Assembly: GCA_017609625.1 (NCBI GenBank)
Contig: JAFCDN010000009.1
Location: forward strand, 1-44,270
Source of the DNA: Candidatus Iainarchaeum sp.
GTDB taxonomy: Archaea > Iainarchaeota > Iainarchaeia > Iainarchaeales > 1-14-0-10-31-34
DNA: 44,270 nt
Direction: 5' to 3'
The position numbers and the translations under genes were made by a program. Under the pieces are notes generated by a model. That model searched no databases. It was given only the letters and a program-made list of their open reading frames with translations, and was not told the DNA's origin. Position 1 is the first letter of the stretch, and each line of letters begins with the position of its first letter. Below are positions 39,731 through 44,270 of the stretch, in pieces.

Positions 39731-40320
39731 AATAAAAGCCACTTCCAAAACCTTTAATAATTATAATTTGCTTGACACAGAGGAATCACAGAATTACACA
39801 TGGATTTAACACCAAACCAATAATAAATCTCACTCGGAGATTTTCTTTGTCGCAAGTAATATCTGAAAACCAGCTAATTTGGAATCGCACTATGTATTCT
39901 TTAGCGAAATATTTATTTCCGTGGACAAATAGTGGGTTTTTTAAATTTAAATTGACAGAGAAAAAGGAGTATTAGCGGTATTTGGGTACTGTTTTACGAT
40001 GTTTGATAAGCTCAAGACACGTTTTAACAGCAAATCAACGATTCAACCTGTCAAGTTGTCTTTTTGGTGTGTTTAAACGCTTATCTGACAATTATAAATA
40101 TACAAATAAAAAAACATAAAATTTTGGAGAGGTCTGGAGAAATAAAAAAAAATTGTTTTCAATTTTGGTAATTTGATTAACAATCTAACCACAGATCCTT
40201 TCACTTGTTGGTTGCCATAATCGGTTCTGTTAACTGAGTGTGTTAGAATTTAAAACACATTTGGAAATACTGTGCCAACTTTTAAATATACAAAGTTCAA
40301 ATTAAGAGGTGAGTTTTTTT
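39731..40320. other. 590-bp gap between radical SAM and INO1 genes
   Basis: No convincing gene. The ORF at 39772-39975 (67 aa) has no clear start signal or family. A TATA-like TTTAAATATA at 40281-40290 and GAGGTGAG at 40306-40313 form the promoter and ribosome binding site of the INO1 gene. Several short A-rich and T-rich runs occur. Nothing like a tRNA or known ncRNA was visible. Confidence 0.5.
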
Positions 40321-41424
40321 ATGAATAAAATAAAGATTGCTATTGTGGGCGTTGGAAATTGTGCAAGCTCATTGATGCAAGGTATAGAGTATTACAAAAA
40401 TAAAGATGGCAAAGATGCTGTTGGATTGATGCATTGGGATATTGATGGCTACAAACCGTTTGACATTGAAGTTGTAGCTGCTTTTGATATAGACAAAAGA
40501 AAAGTTGGCAAAGATGTTAGTGACGCTATTTTTGAGCATCCAAACTGCACAACAGTTTTTTGTAAAAATATTCCTCAAACTGGTGTTAAGGTAAAAATGG
40601 GAAACGTACTTGACGGGGTTTCCGAGCACATGAAAGAATATGATGACAAACACACTTTTGTTTTAAGCAATGAAAAGGAATCAACAAAAGAAGGAATAAT
40701 CAAAGCTTTAAAGGATTCAAAAGCAGAGGTTTTGCTAAACTATCTTCCTGTTGGTTCTGAGAAAGCAGTAAGGTTCTATGCTGATTGCGTGCTTGAGGCT
40801 GGAGTGGCTTTTATTAATTGCATGCCGGTTTTTATTGCAAGTGATCCTGAGTGGGAAAAAAGGTTTAAGGAAAAGAACATACCAATAATTGCAGAAGACA
40901 TTAAATCACAACTTGGAGCCACAATAATCCACAGAACATTAGCAGACTTGTTCAAAAAAAGAGGAGTAAAACTGGAAAGAACTTATCAACTAAACATTGC
41001 TGGAAACACTGACTTCCTAACAATGCTAAACAGAAACAGGCTTTTATCCAAAAAGAAATCAAAAACTGAGGCAGTTCAATCAGTAGTTGCCAAAAGGCTT
41101 GACTCGGAAAACATACACATTGGGCCAAGCGACTACGTGCCATGGCAAAAGGACAACAAGATTTGCTATCTGAGAATGGAAGGAAAAATTTTTGGCAGTG
41201 TTCCAATGAACCTGGAACTACGTTTATCTGTAGAGGACTCTCCGAACTCAGCCGGCGTTGTAATAGATGCTATCAGATGCTGCAAGCTAGCTCTTGACAG
41301 AAAAATTGGGGGCGTATTGTATTCTCCTTCTGCTTACTTTATGAAGCACCCGCCAAAACAATTCACAGACGACGAAGCATTCAAAATGGTTGAAGATTTT
41401 ATTGCCGGTAAAAGAGTGGATTAA
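40321..41424 (+). CDS. ino1: Inositol-1-phosphate synthase
   Basis: A 367-aa archaeal/actinobacterial-type myo-inositol-1-phosphate synthase, converting glucose 6-phosphate to inositol 1-phosphate using NAD. The ATG at 40321 is preceded by GAGGTGAG; the GTG at 40309 in the track lies in that site. The NAD-binding motif is IKIAIVGVGNCASSLMQGI. Further family motifs are VVAAFDIDKRKVGKDV, LLNYLPVGSEKAVRFYADC, PIIAEDIKSQLGATIIHRTL, NIAGNTDFLTML and EDSPNSAGVVIDAIRCCKLA. It provides the inositol 1-phosphate for the next gene. Compared with core genes its base use is more mixed, consistent with an accessory region. Confidence 0.96.
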   Translation: MNKIKIAIVGVGNCASSLMQGIEYYKNKDGKDAVGLMHWDIDGYKPFDIEVVAAFDIDKRKVGKDVSDAIFEHPNCTTVFCKNIPQTGVKVKMGNVLDGVSEHMKEYDDKHTFVLSNEKESTKEGIIKALKDSKAEVLLNYLPVGSEKAVRFYADCVLEAGVAFINCMPVFIASDPEWEKRFKEKNIPIIAEDIKSQLGATIIHRTLADLFKKRGVKLERTYQLNIAGNTDFLTMLNRNRLLSKKKSKTEAVQSVVAKRLDSENIHIGPSDYVPWQKDNKICYLRMEGKIFGSVPMNLELRLSVEDSPNSAGVVIDAIRCCKLALDRKIGGVLYSPSAYFMKHPPKQFTDDEAFKMVEDFIAGKRVD

Positions 41425-41427
41425 AGC

Positions 41428-42777
41428 ATGAAATGCTTAATCCTTGCAAGCGGACAAGGATCGCGACTAAAAACTAAAGAAGACTTAAAATCCCTTGTTC
41501 CTCTCTTGGGTCTTCGGCTGATAGAAAGAGTAATTCTGACAGCACAAAAAGTCGGTTTAACAGAAATCTACGTGGTAACCGGTTACAAGAAAAAAAAATT
41601 AAAAGAACACCTAAAGCAGTTTGGCAAAGCTAGGAATGTAAGCATAAAAATCATTGAAAATAATGAGTGGAAAAAAGAGAATGGCTTGTCAGTTCTAAAA
41701 GCAAAAAACTTTATTAGAGAAAATTTTGTTCTGCTGATGTGCGATCATATTTTTTAATCTCCAATTCTTGAAAAACTGAAAAATAAAAAAATTGAAAGCA
41801 CAGAAATTATTCTAGCAGTGGACCATAATACAAAAAATAATGAGTTCGTGGATGTTGAAGATGCAACAAAAGTCAAAGTTGTTGGTGGCAAGATAAAAGA
41901 TATTGGAAAGTCCTTAAAAAATTATAACGCTTATGACACAGGAATATTTCTTTGTTCTACAACAATTTTTGGTGCCATAGAAAAAAGCATTAAAAAAGGA
42001 GACACTTCTCTTACTGGTGGAATAAAAGAAATAGCAAGACAAGGCAAAGCAAGAACAATGAATATTGATGGCGAGTTTTGGATTGACATTGACAATGAAA
42101 AAATGCTGAAAAAAGCTGAAAGAAGGCTTTTGACCAATTTGAAAAAAACATCTGACGGCCCTGTCTCAAGGCACTTAAACAGGCCCATATCAAATAGTAT
42201 TTCAAAGTATCTTGCAAAAACTAGTATTAGTCCAAATTTTATTTCATTTTTTTCTTTCGTCATTTCCATGCTAGGCGCATTTTTTTTCTTTTTAGGAGGA
42301 TATGTTAATTTAGTTGTAGGAGCAATTCTCATACAACTGTCGTCTATTGTTGATGGGTGCGATGGAGAAATGGCAAGACTAAAATTTCAAGCCACAAAAT
42401 TTGGCGGGTGGTTTGATTCTGTGCTAGACCGATATGCTGATGCATTCATTCTCTTCGGCCTAATTTATTATGTTTATGTTACAGACAACAATTTCTTATA
42501 TGTTGCCATTGGTTTTTTGGCAATCGTTGGCGCGTTCATGAATAGTTATACAGCTGACAAATACGATAATTTAATGAAGAGAAAACTTTGTTCAAGAGAT
42601 AATTCTTTTAGAATTGGCCGTGATGTTAGAATGTTAATAATTTTCTTTGGAGCGCTATTAAATCAGGTTGTATTAACTCTTGCTTTGATTGCAGTTTTAA
42701 CGAATGCAGAAAACATTAGAAGGATAGTGGTTCTAAGTAATGACAGAAAAACTGGTTTACTTAAAAAAGGAAATTGA
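41428..42777 (+). pseudogene. Bifunctional IPCT/DIPPS (di-myo-inositol phosphate synthesis), split by an in-frame TAA
   Basis: The N-terminal part (41428-41757) is a cytidylyltransferase: MKCLILASGQGSRLKTKED, then GLTEIYVVTGYKKKKLKE and FVLLMCDHIF. A TAA at 41755 follows. The same frame then continues with SPILEKLKNKKIESTEI, EFWIDIDNEKMLKKAERRLL and a CDP-alcohol phosphotransferase domain with the full motif VDGCDGEMARLKFQATKFGG...FDSVLDRYAD and several membrane helices. Joined, it is ~449 codons, the length of the bifunctional enzyme that makes CDP-inositol and then di-myo-inositol phosphate phosphate. A lone stop with no shift suggests a substitution. The C-terminal part could only restart at the GTG at 41818. 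The gene follows ino1 after 3 nt. Confidence 0.85.
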
Positions 42778-43318
42778 AGAGATTATCAAAAAATCTCTTG
42801 TTCCTGAAGACTTGCCTCATTCAAAAAACACTTTGAAATGGTTGCTTAAATTAAAACCAGATGCTGGTGAAGCTCTAAAAATAGCTGCTTTAGGTCATGA
42901 CATAGAAAGAGCTATGGAGGAGCGAAAAGTTAGGAGAGACAATTATAAAAGTTACAATGAGTTTAAAGACGCTCACGCTTTAAACAGCGCCAAAATCATA
43001 GCAGAGACAATGAGAGGTTGTAAAATAAGCCGAGAACTAATAGATGGGGTCTATTTTCTAGTGCGCAACCATGAAAGAGGAGGTAATAATGGAGTCACTG
43101 TTTTAAAAGACGCAGATACCATTTCATTTTTCGATGTAAACTTGCCATATTACTTTGCCCGAAACAGCGCAGAAGAAACAAAAAAGAGATGGTTGTGGGG
43201 GTACAAAAAGCTGTCCAGTAATCTGAAAAAAATTGTAGCAGAGTTTGATTACCAAGACAAAGAACTCAGGTCTCTAGTGAGTAATTGTATTGCGAATAGA
43301 AAAAATTCAAATATTTGA
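42740..43318 (+). CDS. HD-domain phosphohydrolase-like protein
   Basis: A 192-aa HD protein. LVPEDLPHSKNTLKWLLKL supplies the first His, GEALKIAALGHDIERAMEERK the HD doublet, VYFLVRNHERGG another His, and VLKDADTISFFDVNL the last Asp. All expected metal ligands are present. It resembles the DUF4202-like HD proteins. It overlaps the end of the IPCT/DIPPS frame by 38 bases and so belongs to the same operon. Since di-myo-inositol phosphate synthesis ends with a dephosphorylation step, it is a candidate for that step by position; no direct evidence. Confidence 0.75.
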   Translation: MTEKLVYLKKEIEEIIKKSLVPEDLPHSKNTLKWLLKLKPDAGEALKIAALGHDIERAMEERKVRRDNYKSYNEFKDAHALNSAKIIAETMRGCKISRELIDGVYFLVRNHERGGNNGVTVLKDADTISFFDVNLPYYFARNSAEETKKRWLWGYKKLSSNLKKIVAEFDYQDKELRSLVSNCIANRKNSNI

Positions 43319-43610
43319 AGACGTGAAAGACAAGCAAAAACTGGAAAAGAAATTAAAACAACTTCCAGACAAGGGACTGGGTCTGCTGATAAATTATGAT
43401 TACCATCTAGGCATTAATGTGCTTCCAGAATGGGTTGAGCAAATGCCCGAAAATAAAGCTGTGGCAGAGTTATTACATGTTGATTATGGCAATGGCGTAC
43501 AAAGTGAAGCCCGCCTTTATTTCAACTCCGACTTTAATCACTACAAAGAAGCTGAAAAACTATTAAACGCTCTCGGATTTAGCGTAAAACCGGTAACATT
43601 TAAGGTATAA
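43290..43610 (+). CDS. Small protein of unknown function
   Basis: A 106-aa alpha/beta protein, starting with TTG at 43290 within the HD gene (RIEKIQIFEDVKDKQKLEKKLKQL) and including LGLLINYDYHLGINVLPEWVEQM, GVQSEARLYFNSDFNHYKEAEKLLNALGFSVKPVTF. It overlaps the preceding gene by 28 bases, so is probably the last gene of the inositol-phosphate operon. Not recognised. An in-frame GTG at 43323 is a second start option. Border repeat 5 begins at the base following its stop codon. Confidence 0.5.
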   Translation: MRIEKIQIFEDVKDKQKLEKKLKQLPDKGLGLLINYDYHLGINVLPEWVEQMPENKAVAELLHVDYGNGVQSEARLYFNSDFNHYKEAEKLLNALGFSVKPVTFKV

Positions 43611-43658
43611 TCTCTATACATCTCTGTAGGCGATAATGAGGTTAAACCATTGCAATAG
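43611..43658 (+). repeat. Module-border repeat, copy 5
   Basis: TCTCTATACATCTCTGTAGG-CGATAATGAGGTTAAACCATTG is followed by CAATAGCATAATAAAC. It starts at the base after the preceding stop codon. The first ~40 bases match copy 4 with only a few changes. The core AATGA-GGTT-a-AACC-ATT is itself a near-palindrome. Confidence 0.72.
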
Positions 43659-43723
43659 CATAATAAACAAGCTGATTGACCTATTTCTGAAGAAGAAAAG
43701 ATTATTAGGATGTGTGAAACGCA

Positions 43724-43839
43724 TGAGTAAAATCCTGGTTGTTGACAACGACCCAATTATTCGCAAAATGATTAATGAAGTATTGGAAGCTGAAAACTTT
43801 GAAGTTAAAGCTGTTGGCACAGAAGAAGACCGTGTTTAA
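43724..43839 (+). pseudogene. Truncated response-regulator receiver domain
   Basis: MSKILVVDNDPIIRKMINEVLEAENFEVKAVGTEEDRV is the first ~38 residues of a CheY-like receiver: strand 1 with the acidic pair (DNDP), helix 1 and strand 2. The frame then stops, before the phosphorylatable Asp would appear. A normal receiver is ~120 residues. No histidine kinase is nearby. The ORF-track start at 43636 reads into the border repeat. It is either a gene remnant or a tiny protein of unrelated use. Confidence 0.7.
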
Positions 43840-43861
43840 AAAATAAAAGGAAAAAAAGAAT

Positions 43862-44270
43862 TTATTTGATTTCAATTTGCTTTGGTTTGTACTCTGGCAG
43901 TTCTTTTTTTGGGATTGAAATTTTTAGGACGCCGTTTTCATATTTGGCATAAGCTTTCTGTACATCTGCATTTTCTGGCAAAGAAAAGCTTCTGTAATAG
44001 CCCTGATATGAGCGCTCTAATCTATGAGTTCCTTTTTCCTTCTCTTCCTTTTCATGCTTTTTCTCTGCTTTTATTTCAAGCAGCCCTTTCTTGATATTAA
44101 GCTTAATGTCTTTTTTGTCAATTCCGGGCAAATCTATTTCTGCTCTGAATTCCTTTTCAGTTTCCCAAAAATCGGTTAATGGCGTGCTGAGATCTTCTAC
44201 TTTCTCTGGAAGCATTGAAGCTGTTGTTGGAATAAGTCTTCCCTTGTCTGCAAAATGCTCGCCTCTAAAA
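43862..44270 (-). CDS. Hsp20-family small heat shock protein, 5' end beyond window
   Basis: The alpha-crystallin domain is complete at the C-terminal side: PLTDFWETEKEFRAEIDLPGIDKKDIKLNIKKGLLEIKAEKK, HRLERSYQGYYRSFSLPENADVQKAYAKYENGVLKISIPKKE, with the usual A.YENGVL strand and a C-terminal IEIK. The track starts it at ATG 44215, but the frame stays open to the right edge (FRGEHFADKGRLIPTTAS), so the real start is outside the window. It acts as an ATP-independent holdase. It may support life at raised temperature together with the di-myo-inositol phosphate genes. Confidence 0.93.
   Translation of the reverse strand, partial: FRGEHFADKGRLIPTTASMLPEKVEDLSTPLTDFWETEKEFRAEIDLPGIDKKDIKLNIKKGLLEIKAEKKHEKEEKEKGTHRLERSYQGYYRSFSLPENADVQKAYAKYENGVLKISIPKKELPEYKPKQIEIK

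Noticed and set aside
39772-39975. 67-aa ORF upstream of INO1
   Set aside because: No recognisable family, weak start context, and different base pattern; kept only as part of the gap description.
32490-43658. Border repeats as C/D box guide RNAs (ATGATGA resembles box C)
   Set aside because: The segment after the box is conserved between copies instead of variable as in guides, and box D (CTGA) is missing in most copies.

Overview
The window is an AT-rich stretch of archaeal chromosome, most likely from a small-genome DPANN-type archaeon. Archaeal markers are GatD (tRNA-dependent glutamine synthesis), an archaeal/eukaryotic-type ATP-dependent DNA ligase and ProS, a diphthamide-type ATP ligase (Dph6), DRG and ZPR1-domain proteins, an archaeal-type inositol-1-phosphate synthase, tRNA genes with introns in the anticodon loop, leaderless TATA-type promoters and GGTG-type ribosome binding sites. 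No phylogenetic placement finer than this is possible from the sequence alone.

Bases 1-32300 are densely packed housekeeping genes with uniform, T/A-saturated codon use. From left to right: a partial CYTH protein, an HD-like protein and GatD (one minus-strand operon); a winged-helix regulator with two palindromic operator candidates; an orphan phosphohistidine (PEP-utilizing) protein with two small membrane proteins; AlaX; an ORF pair split by an in-frame TAG; Dph6; transaldolase-like aldolase; two membrane proteins; DNA ligase; tRNA-Pro(UGG) with an intron; a PIN protein and a GNAT protein; ProS; a secreted transglutaminase-like protein; tRNA-Pro(GGG) directly abutted by an HTH-LAGLIDADG endonuclease-like gene; GT4 and GT2 glycosyltransferases; tRNA-Trp with a ~140-nt intron full of hairpins; DRG, a HemK-like methyltransferase, a DsbA-like protein, TatD, an RsmC-like methyltransferase, a ZPR1 zinc-finger protein, RNase HIII-like, a PFK with pyrophosphate-type residues, and a thioredoxin-CcdA fusion.

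Bases 32300-44270 look like an accessory region. They hold a RHH/PIN toxin-antitoxin pair with a palindromic operator, a GH130/GT4/six-hairpin carbohydrate cluster, a ParB-like protein, a Fic protein, a radical SAM protein, a di-myo-inositol-phosphate module (INO1, an interrupted bifunctional IPCT/DIPPS, an HD hydrolase), a truncated receiver domain and Hsp20. At least five same-orientation imperfect repeats built around AATGATGAGGTTAAAC sit at the edges of these modules, some able to fold as imperfect hairpins. This resembles a cassette layout.

A second repeat system lies in the core half: short perfect stem-loops, with shared modules recurring at ~7.9, ~11.2-11.4 and ~20.8-21.2 kb. They flank tRNA genes and fill the tRNA-Trp intron. 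Three genes appear interrupted (frameshift near 3.1 kb, TAG at 6.1 kb, TAA at 41.76 kb); errors in the sequence and real decay cannot be separated here.
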